A stretch of 23,430 nucleotides of DNA. It comes from Ophiothrix spiculata. Taxonomy: Eukaryota; Echinodermata; Ophiuroidea; Amphilepidida; Ophiotrichidae. The translations under genes were made by a program, and so were the position numbers. Each line of letters opens with the position of its first letter. The first letter of the stretch is position 1. Shown here one piece after another: positions 1-11,000 of the stretch. Location: the NCBI GenBank assembly GCA_000969725.1, contig JXSR01S005695.1. One strand, written 5' to 3'. The notes under the pieces are model-generated. The model had not been told where the DNA came from. It saw nothing but the letters and a program-made list of their open reading frames with translations, and did not search any database.

Positions 1-1948
1 CATTGGGCATTAGCATTAGTCCGAACGGAGACATTAGATGAGGCTGAAATTCGTGAAAATGAAACTCCCGGTTTTGGAATATAAATAAAGCCCAACTTTA
101 GGTAAGACGTAGTAAAGCCTTTCAAGTAAAAATAACCGACCATAAAGTTGGGTGAGCACAACTACTTAACTCTGTAAAACGTTAGTCGTTACTTGTCCTG
201 ATTAATGAGTATCTACACGAGTGTTTGTTGATTGAAAAAATCAAAATGTGTACTTTGATCATGCATTTGATAATTTTAGGTGATTGTTTACATAAAAATG
301 ATCATGAATTTTCACAAGTTTATGTTTGGTAAACTCCTTGACTACCATGGCCTATGGCTTATGCAACCCACTAAGGTGTGCAAGAGCATATTTCCCACAT
401 TTTTCATGATGAGAGTTGTTCAAAATGAGACTTCAAAAAAATTGGCAAAATTAACCATTCTTCAATGGAGCACAGTAAGTCGATAATATTTTATATCGAG
501 AAGTAAAGTCTACATGATGTGGGAGAGATCGAGTTCCAAGTGTTGAAAATACCTATTCCTAACTATGAATTTGTGTCTGCTAGAGACGTGTAGGAACGAA
601 TTGTCTTCAATGTAGATTATACCCTTTGACTGAAAAAGTTTTTTTCTGCAGGAGAGAAAGTGTTTGAAAGTTACAAACAAACGGTTTTCTTTTCTCATAA
701 ATATAGGATGTTGTGAATCTAAAACATGTAATAAAATTGGATATAATGATTTTTAAAATTTTCCATTTTTGCCTCTTCTCATTGTTACGGTCAGAGATGT
801 TAAATGACCAAGGCCAAAATCACCTTTCGGGTTCTTAAATGAAATACAATAAATACACTGAAAAGAATTATCTGAAAACTTTCTTAAAACTTTAATATTT
901 GTTTTGGTTTAATCCAAAAGTTTCCTTGGGAAATCAAATGGCGATTTCCAAACAACAATTCAGCAATCCTTAAACGAAGCTCCACTTGGCTTAAAAGCTG
1001 AATCCAACGCACATAATCCACTCGGGAATTAAATATTAAAATAACAGTTTGTCTTTAATCCTCCAACTATCGTTATCTCCAATCTCCTTTCGTAGTTTAA
1101 TTAGCAAACTCCACTCCTCTGTAAAATTATCCACCAAAATCAACTTCTCCTGAAGTTGTCAAAAAGTTAAGTCAATTCAACTTTATCTGTATAACTGCGC
1201 AACTTGAATCCATCCACACAAAACAGATCGAGTCCATTTCACTCCGATCAGTAAAGTCAACTTCTGACCAAATCTGATCAGGCCGTGCTACAGTTTCAAC
1301 ATTTTCTCAAAATTCCCCAACGACATCGTTCATATATTTAACAATAATAATTTGTACAGTTCTCTATGTGAGGGAATTTCCAAAGTAATTATATTTTCAA
1401 GTAAACAACTCTATTTCTGAAACTTTGGGGAATTCCCAATGATCACCTGATATTTTCATGCAATCAATTGCCTATTAAAATAGAATGGGAAATCACCTAA
1501 AATTGCAAAATATGAATCTTTCAGAAAAAGTCCCTTTCTGTAGCAATCAAAGATTTCAATATTAAGCTTCTCTAATTAAACAATTAATAAACAAAAACAA
1601 ACAATTCAGTTTCACATAACATCATATGGAATTGCCCAAAAGGCAGTCAAAATAAAGTTGAAAAATAATATATTTTAAGGGTACTTGTCTAATCCACACA
1701 TTACGAGGAAACCGTCCTTGTCCCTTGTTTGTTATGATTTGCATTTGGTACAATATACGTCATATTCGAGCATGGGCAAATATCGCTATTAATTAAAAGA
1801 GCGTGTTGCCGATATTTTTTTTTCCGTTGCCATGGCAACATCATCCTTCCCCCCTGCTCCTGGCCACAATTTTTGGCAAAAAAGCGAGCCCTCTAAAGTC
1901 AAATGTAGCTATTTTAACACTATCAGACAATGATCAAAGTAATCTACA
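1..1948. other. Non-coding upstream flank, no gene recognised
   Basis: A+T-rich sequence with no open frame longer than about 70 codons and none resembling a known protein. The frame at 280-486 lies between an AG and a GTAAGT-like site and could be an exon by shape, but its peptide is not recognisable. The stretch around 1680-1860 is somewhat richer in C+G and holds the RFX-type palindrome listed separately. Part of this region may hold the untranslated first exon or promoter of LARP7, but I cannot place it. Confidence 0.5.
1826..1839. promoter_or_regulatory. Perfect palindromic RFX X-box
   Basis: The 14 bases GTTGCCATGGCAAC form an exact inverted repeat and equal the textbook RFX-family X-box (GTTGCC-N-GGCAAC half-sites without spacer). 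RFX factors drive ciliary and other genes in animals. It lies about 3.05 kb upstream of the LARP7 start codon, in a segment without coding sequence. Whether it serves LARP7, a gene outside the window, or nothing is inference; a 14-bp match can be chance, though a perfect palindrome of this motif is uncommon. Confidence 0.45.
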
Positions 1949-2022
1949 CCCAGTGGGCACAGACAAATTTATCAATGTTCAGTGAATCAACATTGAGAAT
2001 TAAATGGTTTGTGCCCACTGGG
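1949..2022. mobile_element. 74-bp miniature inverted-repeat element, CCCAGTGGGCAC family
   Basis: It begins CCCAGTGGGCAC and ends GTGCCCACTGGG, a perfect 12-bp terminal inverted repeat. A second inverted pair (tcaatgtt / aacattga) sits in the middle, so the whole unit folds back. CA flanks both ends and may be a two-base target duplication. It shares its termini with the 1011-bp element starting 293 bp downstream, so it is probably an extremely deleted member of the same family. There is no coding capacity. Confidence 0.75.
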
Positions 2023-2314
2023 CAGTGAATACATATCATCAGGCTCAACCATAGATTAGTAAAAGTACAGATAGGAAACTAGTCTATTTGCACCCTAAAA
2101 ATTCGGCTAAGTTAGGGGATTGCGCCACGCGGGTGCCATGCCTAAACCGACGCTGTGTGAGTGCCAAATTGTGCATAAGCAAAGAACAACGCTTGACTGA
2201 CTCGACAGCCGCATCCTCAGTCAAATTACCATTTAGTTGCCATAGTATGGGCTCAACATTCTCCTTCAGAATTTTATTTTGAGGGTTTTTATTTTACACA
2301 TTTCATTTTGTCTA
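2023..2314. other. Spacer between two related elements
   Basis: About 290 bp without a recognisable gene. The segment 2095-2235 is richer in G+C than its surroundings and open in one frame (2088-2282), but the peptide shows no domain. It could be an untranslated exon or unique intergenic DNA. Confidence 0.35.
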
Positions 2315-2332
2315 CCCAGTGGGCACAAATTT

Positions 2333-2590
2333 ACTTCTCAACCTTGAATCAACGTTGATACCTCAACTTCCTCAACGTTGAAATTTGGTTGAGAAATGAG
2401 TTGAATTTGTAACAATGATCAACCAAAATTCAACTTCCTCAACTGCAATTCAACTATAATTCAACCAAAATTCAACCATCTCAACCTCATTTCAACCGAA
2501 TATCAACCAAAATTTCAATCTTAATTCAACTTTTTATCAACGTTGATATCTCAACCTGATCTCAACCACAAATCAACCGAATTTATAAGT
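2333..2590. repeat. Imperfect tcaacc/caacgttga-rich tract
   Basis: A subterminal region of the 1011-bp element made of short degenerate units such as 'tcaaccaaaattcaac' and 'tcaacgttgat', the latter itself palindromic. Some 15-20 TCAAC cores occur in about 260 bp. Such clustered subterminal motifs are often transposase-binding sites in DNA transposons; that role is inferred. Confidence 0.6.
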
Positions 2591-2887
2591 TAAAATGCAT
2601 GAATGTGCATTTTAATTACTGCAGTGCAGTCTCTGGGCCCCCTGTCAGTAATTACAACTCGGTAGCCTATGGGAATTTTTAACTGCCAAAAAGCTTGTTA
2701 CTTGAAAACGAATAGCTGGAATCAAGTAAAATTTTCAGGATAAATAATTGTTCGTTTCTTGTAACAAGCTGAAAAATAAGAGGATCCGTAGGTAGGGAAA
2801 AAAGATGGAACTTCATTGGGCATGTTCAAAGAAGATGAGATTCATTTCAACAAAATACATCAAAATGAGAGGTCAACCATCTGAAAT

Positions 2888-3032
2888 CATTGGCGTAGCC
2901 AGGGGGGGTGCGGAGGGAGCTAGTGTGCACATCCCGGGTTTGATGCCAAAACCTTCAGCCCAATTTTGCCTTTTTTGCCCCTTCCGCACCCCGGGTCAAC
3001 CATAAAATGCAGATCCTGGCTACACTAGTGAC
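2888..3032. mobile_element. Small nested element with 'cgtagccagg' ends
   Basis: The left end reads 'cattggcgtagccagg' and the right end 'cctggctacactagtga', an imperfect terminal inverted repeat of about 17 bp. The interior is G+C-rich (for example gtgcggagggagc and the matching ccccttccgcaccc) and forms a further inverted pair. It sits inside the larger element and is therefore the younger insertion. The open frame crossing it is repeat-derived, not a gene. Confidence 0.6.
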
Positions 3033-3525
3033 AAATGGTGCTTGATGTGTTAATCCCTAAAAGCCGACTTGGCTATCCTGGGATGGTGACTGATGGTTAA
3101 GAAATGGTGAAGTTGTGGTAGAAAAACAGGTCCTGAAATATCCTCAAATTTGGCCAAAAAATATAGCTTTTACAGAGCTCTCCGATATTTATTTGAAATA
3201 AATTCTGTCATAAAGGGGGATGTAGAGCGCGTAGCGCGAGATTACTGGGGATATGACTTGTCGAGCGCTGTTGTTGTCATTGTTACAAATTCAAATGGTT
3301 GAGAAGTTGATCTGTGCCCACTGGGTAGCAATTCATAACTTTTGTATAGTAATGTTTTTTATAAAATGAAATAATTTGCTGGCATGTATAGTCTGAAAGG
3401 TCACAGGGTTTACTTGACCCAGAAGACATTTGATTAAGCCCTACCTTGACCCACTCACACCCATAGAGCTCATACTACCCACTCAAGGACAATTGTGTAT
3501 AATATTCTGTCCCCTCTTTTACTAA

Positions 3526-3654
3526 ATAAAATGAAGAGTACAACATAAATGCATGCTGAAAATTTCTCTTAAAGGTGCAATTCATGATTTTGATGTGGCC
3601 TTTTTTCTAGCTAAATAAAAAGAAGAGTACAACATAAATGTATACTGAAAATTT
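3526..3654. repeat. Pair of 45-bp direct repeats bracketing a TTAA junction
   Basis: The segment at 3526-3568 (ctaaataaaatgaagagtac...) recurs with four or five changes at 3611-3654 (ctaaataaaaagaagagtac...). The intervening 42 bp starts at TTAA and carries the AGGTGCAATTCATGAT terminus. The arrangement suggests insertion of one copy of a TTAA-type element into another copy. Confidence 0.6.
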
Positions 3655-3934
3655 CACTTGATTCCGACCGTTCGTTTCCAAGTTACAAGCTTTTCAGCAT
3701 TTTGAAAATCCCCATAGACTACTGTGTTGTATTTATTGTCGAGGCCCCAACAATAATATAATTAGAAAATGACACATTTTCTCACTTTTCTCAAAAATAC
3801 AAGTACATATGAAAGAATGGTTTGGGGATCATAGCATATATACCACTTGAGGATTCTTATAAGCTAAAGAACTCAGTTTTGATAGCTCTAGGTGACCTTG
3901 AGGGTGAAAAGTGGATCATGAATTGCCCCTTTAA
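3569..3934. mobile_element. TTAA-flanked miniature element (family A, copy 1)
   Basis: The left end is TTAAAGGTGCAATTCATGAT and the right end ATCATGAATTGCCCCTTTAA, a 20-bp inverted repeat with one or two mismatches that includes TTAA on both sides. TTAA target duplications are known for the piggyBac and Kolobok groups; I cannot choose between them. The interior matches 4306-4569 (copy 2) and 17751-17956 (copy 3, in intron 6). There is no coding frame. Confidence 0.7.
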
Positions 3935-4305
3935 AGCAATACTATAAGATTTTGATCAAAAATGGTTTATATTAAAAACAGCATAAAATGGAGGAATGTG
4001 ACTATCTAAAATCGTTTTCAAGTGTATTTTATGAAAAAAATTGTTTTCCCACCAAAAAAGGATAAAAAGCACATGCATGCTTTCCTATACTACATGTGGA
4101 ATTAAATTCGGGATCCCGAGTGGAATTAAATTCGGGATCCCGAATTTAATTCAACAAATAGCCATAACAGAAAAAGTAAGCATCTTGGAGCCAAATCATT
4201 TGGAAGGTATTCATATCTACCAAAAACAAACCCAATAAGCCCCCAAAAAATCAAAAGTCATGGGTGACAGGGGGCGCTTCATTTTTAACACTTTATAGTA
4301 TTGCT
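3935..4305. mobile_element. 371-bp TTAA-flanked miniature element (family D)
   Basis: It begins AGCAATACTATAAG and ends CTTTATAGTATTGCT, giving a terminal inverted repeat of at least 13 bp. TTAA lies directly outside on each side (3931-3934 and 4306-4309). It sits exactly between two copies of family A, so it entered a TTAA at their junction. The centre holds a 24-bp tandem duplication and a 30-bp perfect palindrome at 4123-4152. There is no coding capacity. Confidence 0.75.
4123..4152. repeat. 30-bp perfect palindrome
   Basis: The half gaattaaattcggga is followed directly by its reverse complement. The same 24-bp segment (ggaattaaattcgggatccc core) also occurs just before it at 4097-4120, so one half has been duplicated in tandem. 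It lies in the middle of the family D element. Confidence 0.85.
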
Positions 4306-4569
4306 TTAATTCCGACCATTCGTTTTCAAGTTACAAGCATTTCAGCATTTAAAAAATCTCCATAGGCTAATGTGTTGTAATTACTGTTAGGGCCCCGACA
4401 ATAATGAGAAAATGACAATTTTTCTCACTTTTCTCAAAAACGCAAGCACATTTGAAAGAATGGTTTGGGATTTTAACATACAGCAGTCAAGGACTCTTAG
4501 CTAAAAAAACTCAACTTTGATAGAAGTGACCTTGAGGATGAAAAGTGGATCATGAATTGCCCCTTTAAA
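4306..4569. mobile_element. TTAA miniature element (family A, copy 2, left end missing)
   Basis: From 'ttccgaccattcg' to 'catgaattgcccctttaa' this follows copy 1 (3656-3934) with about 85 percent identity by eye, including the motifs 'tttctcacttttctcaaaaa' and 'gaccttgagg'. The left terminal repeat is absent; the sequence starts at the TTAA bordering element D. Confidence 0.7.
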
Positions 4570-4779
4570 TACTTATTTGCTGAACTACTTTGCCTGTAAA
4601 AATTGAAAAGAAAAAGGTTTTTCTGGAAATTTGGAAATTAGGGTAAAATTCTTTTGAACAATGAAAACTTTTTCCCAGTTTTTTGAAATTAGAGTTGGTT
4701 GGAAAAGGGCCAAACAACAATATATAAATGAAGAATGAAACTAGAATGTGTGTTTCCACGATGTTTTAATAAGAAAATA

Positions 4780-4826
4780 CTATTGCTGACGTTTCGTACG
4801 TAAGTACTTCATCGGAGTACAAACAA
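4780..4826 (-). ncRNA. Degenerate hammerhead-ribozyme-like motif
   Basis: Read on the minus strand, CCGATGA (4815-4809) is followed by a short GTAC-ttac-GTAC stem-loop (a four-base stem II) and then GAAAC (4795-4791) and GTC (4790-4788). That is the order of the hammerhead core CUGAUGA - stem II - GAAAC - GUC, with one change (C for U) at a normally invariant core position. ACGT between GAA and C could act as the self-pairing stem III of a dimeric hammerhead. Minimal hammerheads of this kind are known in Penelope-like elements and retrozymes. Stem I pairing is poor here, so this copy is likely inactive. Confidence 0.4.
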
Positions 4827-4879
4827 TATTTTTGGCCTAATGTGTAGGCCTTATGCCTTTCTACTTTCTACATTTCCAG

Positions 4880-5053
4880 ATTGTGCAGCTATGGATGCCA
4901 TGGATGTTAGTAATGCTGAGGACAAGAAGAAACGCAAACGGAACAAACAGGTTCTCAAGAGTATAAGACAGCAAGTAGAGTTCTACTTTAGTGATGCTAA
5001 TCTCAGAAAAGATCGATTTTTGGGTCAAGAAATCAGCAAGTCTCAAGATAGAT
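4880..5053 (+). CDS. LARP7: LARP7 coding exon 1 (start codon 4891)
   Basis: A pyrimidine-rich tract ending in CAG at 4877-4879 marks a 3' splice site, so this exon carries 11 nt of 5' UTR before ATG 4891, and an untranslated exon must lie upstream. The first ATG of the exon is used; a second in-frame ATG follows three codons later. Encodes residues 1-54: a basic stretch and the start of the La motif. The donor is GTAAGT at 5054; the last base (t) is the first base of codon 55. Confidence 0.9.
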
Positions 5054-8000
5054 GTAAGTCATTCTACATGTATATAAATATAAAGACATGTTAAAAATGT
5101 CACACTTTTCTACCATCACCACACATCAGTTCGGTGGAACTCACAATTCGGATACGTATCTGATTTTGGATGATAAAAAGTAACAACTGAAACTGGTCAA
5201 ATTACGTACATGCACTCAATTCGCGATGGGAAATTCCCTATTCTTCTAGATGATCCCTGAAATAGTACAGCCAAAGCAAGGTTTCAGCTACGTACGTCAT
5301 CATTTCCTGTGCACGGCAATCATGGCAATGAACGGGGCACTGAATATTTTCAGCTTCGCCGTGCATCATAGTATGTTATAAAGTCAATAACATTATCATC
5401 ATCTAATTCTTAACAAAGTTTTCACCAAATTATGTTGCTTTCTGTGGTCAGGACATGTTTCAATACTGTTCAATGGAATTTGTATAGATGGAAATGACAT
5501 TTTCACAGGTACATTTGTACATTTATCATTGATGCAAGAAAGATTTTCTACATGTACTTGCCAGCTTGCGCTATTGATTTGTTACCTGTGCCACTGACAG
5601 GCGTATCAGAATTGGGATACCCTCCTTAATTATCCTATATCTGATACAGGTATCAGAATTTTGATAGATTTTTGATATGTGGGATAAATTCAGATTGTAT
5701 CTGAATTGTGAGTTCCCCCGAACTGACATGGAGGGACGAAAATAATGTTGTGATTCACCGGCTATAGGAAAGTTGAGAATATTCTCAATTTTCCTGCTGG
5801 CACTTATAAAGTGATATTGCACAATGTACATAAATAATTTGTCAAACAACTATTGATGATAGCTTTGCAGAAACTTTTAAGTTTCACAGCTTAAAAGCTG
5901 ACACTCGGTCCCAGTGGTTGCGTGTTGAATGCATTTACGATTGTGAAGTCACTTGATGTTTTGCAATTAAACACACTTGTGTGCAAAGCTTGTTCAAATT
6001 ATTTATTATTATTATTATTATTATAGGTTTTATTTACCTATAACAACATATTGAAAGGTTCAACATTTTAATCATTTTCACTTCAGATTTTGAATAAATT
6101 TGAGAATTTGATTTTGGATTTTAAGATTAATGGAATTTTGTGGCCTTTGATTTTATAGGAGTGTAGCAACAAGCATGGGCTCCAAAAACCCCACGAATGG
6201 AAATACTAAAATGTGTTCTTCAAAAGTGCTATACAGCCCAATTATTAATAGGTCAGTGGCTGCTTTGGAGTATATTGCATGTTATAATAGTACTAATAGT
6301 TAGTACATCACATTTGCTGATATTTTACATTGACCATCTGTTTATTTTCCCTATTTCCTAGATGTAGACATAGAAATCCTAGCCAGCTTCAATCGCATGC
6401 AGGTCTTGTGTTCAGATCCTAGTCTCATAGCGCAGGCCATCAGTACATCAGATTTGCTTGAGGTGAGGTAGATTTGCTGCTTTAAACAGTTTAAAGTTGC
6501 TTATTTTGTATGGTCAATATTGAACAGATATGTACATCTTGATGCTGCTTTTATACTCATGTAGCTTTGTGGTTTTGTCGCTGCGTGACGTTGCTGAGAT
6601 AATCGATATCGGGAAATTTTTTATCGCACGGAAAGATTTTCTGAGTTGAAACGAATTCAATTTTCAAGGCGACATGAAGCGGCATAGCTGCAAAGCTACA
6701 AAAGTGTGAAATGAAGGAGACGGCAGAGCTACAAAATTTGTAAGGCGACATTAAGTATGATAGCAGCATAATAACTACCATGCAATTGTAGGTGCCATTA
6801 TCCTCAGGAGATATTTTCCAGCTGATTAGATAGCTTCAACGCTCATGTCAAACCAGAGATTCATGAGTGACATGTATACTATTACTAAGCTTAAGGAAAC
6901 TGATCCGATGTAATTGAAGTGGTGGCTTCAGAGTCGCTTTCCTTGATAATTGAATTTTTGCATTGAAGGAATCTTAAAAGGGAAACCTGAACTTGCAGTC
7001 ATTTTGTTGTTAGTCATTGAAGCTTTGGATAATAGTTAATTGATTATATGCCAAAGGTAGATGCGAATGATGCGAGTACAATTATGTCTTTGCCTACCAC
7101 TGAACTACTGTACATTTAAAATATGTTGATGCGGACCATTCTTTAAATTATAACAATTGTGTACTTGTTTCAGCTAAATGATGACAAATCCATGATCAGA
7201 AGAAAAGTTCCTCTAGGAGAGCCAGAATATGACCCAGATGATGTCACTGTCTATGTGGTAAGTCTTGATGCATACATAGATATAGAGGGGAGATACCAGA
7301 CTGCATATGAAGAGTTTGTTTCCAAAAGGGCCTAAATCCACTTTGGGTCAAAATTGAGTTATTGCTGCCACAGTGTAGTACTGTAGTAGTAGTTTAATGG
7401 AACCAAGCCATTTTTCCCAAAAGTTGCTTTCATAGAGTTTACCAGTACACAAAAATCTGAGTTTGTTTTCAAAAGGGCCTAAATCCATAGTTTATTTCCA
7501 AGAGGGCCTAAATCCACTCCATAGTGAAAATAAAACTCTCTATAAAAGTATATTATAAAGCTCTGATTGCCGTGAGTGGTTTCAGTTTTGTCAGAGTGCT
7601 AACGCCTAACATTTAATGCAGTAAAAACTTCAAAATGATTTTACCATAACAAGGAATAAGTTTTTGCTGATTTTCTCAAAACTATAAAAAGTGGATTTAG
7701 GCCCTTTTGGAAACAAACTCTTCATATACGAACCCATGTAATAGTGTTGTTAGCCATGGAACTTAAATTTAAGTTGTTACTTTGAAAAAATTATGAGTAA
7801 GATTATAAATAAGAGTACCATCAGAAGTGTTACGTTTTGGGAAAAAGCTCTACTACAATTAAAATGTGTAATTTATATCTAAAATAAATCAAAACACACA
7901 TTTTGGACCATAACATTGTGTACTGTAAACCAGGGTTACTCTGACCCACGTTTTTTGCATTTGACTTTTTTTCAATGTAATGGAAGGTACTTTTTCTTGA

Positions 8001-11000
8001 GTTTGTTATATTATCATAGCACTTAACTTGGGCTTTCACATGTTTTTTTCTTTTGAAAAAAATGTATGTGAAAGTCCTCTTTTTCTTTGAAGTGTCGGGT
8101 GGGCAATGTAACCCTGCGATGGGGTTACTTTGGCCCACACGTTATAAACCAGGTTTAACCCTAGTGTAATTATGGGGTATTGCAAAGTAACTCCTAACTG
8201 GGATTTGTGTGGCCCTTTTAAGTATTTTTAAAAATGAATTGCACATTTCCACCAAACTTAAACCACAATTCTATCATACTGTCCGAACTTGCATATGGTC
8301 ATTTTCACAATCAATGGTGTAACTTTCAATTTGGCACTTTTTGATCTGTAGCTTGGTAACCGAGAGGTAGAATTCTGTGAGTTTTTGCCAGGAAACTGTC
8401 CTAGGTAAAGCCTACCTCAGGTAGCTTAACAAACTTTAGGTGTTTTTCTTTTCAGATTTTATGGCCCAAGATGTACCCGCTTTATGCTCTTACAGCTGTC
8501 TCACTTTTTGCACACCCTATTTCTAACAACTTGTTATTTTATTGTATTGGATTAAATTTCCAGTTTTTTTCCTTGTAGTTATAGACAAGTGTTCAACCTT
8601 TCTTGCTGGTATATTTTTCAGCATCAGCTCGATTTATTTTCTGTGGACAGAGACGATGAACTTTGAAGTTTCGGAGGTTACATTTTCCGTTAACAATTGA
8701 TAACCACATCTAGCAGGTCACTTTTGGTACTAAATCAAGCTGAATTTGTTCACTTGTTATTATAATTTAAACATTAGTAATGGTACTTCAAGTTACACAC
8801 AAAATCTTTTTAATCTAACAACTTAAAAGGATTTCTTGAGTATGTGCCAATGAAATGTTAAATTTTCCGTTAACACCGCTGTAACCTCTGAAACAAACTG
8901 TTTACTGATCAGCTTTTTAAATGAATACTGTTAACATACCTTGGAACTCATTAAAATGTTGCGACAAACACTCCTAACTTGTTTGAAAGTAAATTGGGCA
9001 AATGCATTAAAACACCATAATTTCAGAGCCAATCTTTACTTTCCGTTAACACCTGTAGCCTCCGAAACAAAATGTAACCTCCGAAACAAACAGAACAATA
9101 ATTGTTGTCTTTTCTTTCCCAAGTGTCCAAGGTTTTGGTTTATTTAGTATTAAAATTAATCACTTAGTCATGTACATTGCAGATGACATAAAATTTATTA
9201 ATTTTTCTAAACATTTCAAAATTGTTAACAAAAATATGTAACCTCCGAAACTGGCCAATGTACAACATTTCTGCATCAATGTTGAATTTTCAATTTGTAA
9301 ATTCCAGTAGCAACAAGATGTTTATTTCGCTACTTATTTTTCTTGTAGAGTGAATTATTTAAACCCAGGAATACTTTGATAACCTAATGGCATCAATATT
9401 TTTTTGGTTTAGTTCATTATTGCTTAAAATTGTTAACAAATGTAACCTCCGAAACAAATACTTAGGAAATGTCAACATTACAAAAACTAAATTGGATTTC
9501 TTTGAAACTTGTATGGTAAGATATCCCCACAAAGGGTAGTTAACGATGAGAATTTGAATTAGTGTTCCCTCTGGGAATGTATTTTAAAATAAAAAATATC
9601 CATAGAGTTCAGAATTTCCTGTAAAAATGGCAATTCAAATGTTCAAATTTCTAAGGGCCCTCCGGTATATACCCAAACTTGTGTCTCCCGTTAAACTTCA
9701 ATCTATTCCAAACTGTAAAAACATTTTTTGTAGTTAATTCTTCCTTTATTTTGCAAACTTCATACCAGCTTTAAAAAATACTCATCTTGTTGCAATTTGC
9801 CCTTTGGACCATAGTCGGCACCATTCATTTCATAGAAAGGATGTAGTTTAAGCTTCAGAACATTAAAATTTCCTAAATTTGAACATTTTTTAACATTAAT
9901 TGAATGAAAAAAGGATGATAAATATGGTTTGAAAATTTGACCCTTCTGAGACAGATGTTACACCATTGATTGTGAAAATGACCATATACGGGTGGTTGTA
10001 AGTACCAGCAAAATGCATGATACCCACAATGATTGGTAAGTCTGGCACTTCCTATGACCTTTTCTTGAAATAATATTTAATAATAACAATATCTAAGGTA
10101 TAACTGCAGAGTTACTACATGTAGGTGGGCCAATGTAACCCCATTTTTCTGTCTTTTTCTGTCCTGTGTCTGAAAAGGAACAGCAAATAGAAAATAACCT
10201 ACTAATACCCTATCACAGATAAATTGGCTTGTTCACTTCCATTAAACCCCAAAAATGAATAAAATCAATGAAAAATTAAACGAGATAAATAATTGGTTAA
10301 GAGCAAACAAACTGTCTATGAATGCTAACAAAACAAATTACATGATTTTAGGAACTACACATTTAACTAATAAGTATTCAGATTCAAGTTTTAAACCGGA
10401 AGAAGATATATACTTCTGACATACAAAACAAATCCTTTAACGAAATTAAAAAACAGATCAATGTTATTCTGAATGACGTTTCGTTACAAAGAGTAGCTCA
10501 TACTAAATTTCTGGGAGTTATAATGGGCTATTCCAGAAATTAACTGTACACCCCCTAAAGAAGGCATCCAAATTTTTTCTGGAAAAATTGGGAATTCCAG
10601 GTTTGATATTTTCATGCCTTCTTTAGGGGTATGTTCCATCTTAAGTCAGAAAATTGGGAATTTCCGTGTCTTCTTTACCCATTTGATCAAAAAATTGTGA
10701 ATATTTTGGGAATATGCACTGAATTACCCATGCCTTCTTTACCATCATGGAGGGAAAACGTTGATTTATTTTTGGATTTCCCACTGAGAAATTCATGCAA
10801 AATATTTGGGAATCCCATGCCTTCTTTAGGGGGTGTACCATTAATTTCTGGAAAAGCCCAATTGACGAAAACTTGACTTGGAAAAAACATATTGATGCAA
10901 TATCCAAGACCATCTCAAGAAATGTTGGTATGCTTACTAAACTCAAACACTATGTACCAGAGTATATTTTACATTCCTTATATGGTACTCTTATATTGCC

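Larger units (their letters stand above)
2315..3325. mobile_element. 1011-bp non-autonomous DNA transposon with CCCAGTGGGCAC ends
   Basis: It starts CCCAGTGGGCAC and ends GTGCCCACTGGG, flanked on both sides by TA (2313-2314 and 3326-3327), consistent with a two-base target duplication. The left arm is a tract of imperfect caac-rich units and the right arm ends 'caaatggttgagaagttgat', echoing the gttga/tcaac theme. A smaller element (2888-3032) is nested inside. No transposase frame is seen, so it depends on a source elsewhere. I do not assign a superfamily. Confidence 0.75.

Noticed and set aside
280..486. Open frame of 68 codons as a gene or exon
   Set aside because: No recognisable domain, strongly A+T-rich, only loosely bounded by splice-like sites.
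2805..3005. Open frame encoding a GVARGGAEGA-type peptide
   Set aside because: It runs across the nested 'cgtagccagg' element; such peptides are common artefacts of repeat translation.
4840..4890. Earlier in-frame ATG at 4840 as LARP7 start
   Set aside because: It lies upstream of a strong splice acceptor (pyrimidine tract and CAG at 4877-4879) and adds a peptide unlike LARP7; ATG 4891 fits the family better.
10641..10946. Minus-strand open frames of 101 and 67 codons
   Set aside because: They lie over the 335-bp miniature element and its inverted repeats and resemble nothing known.
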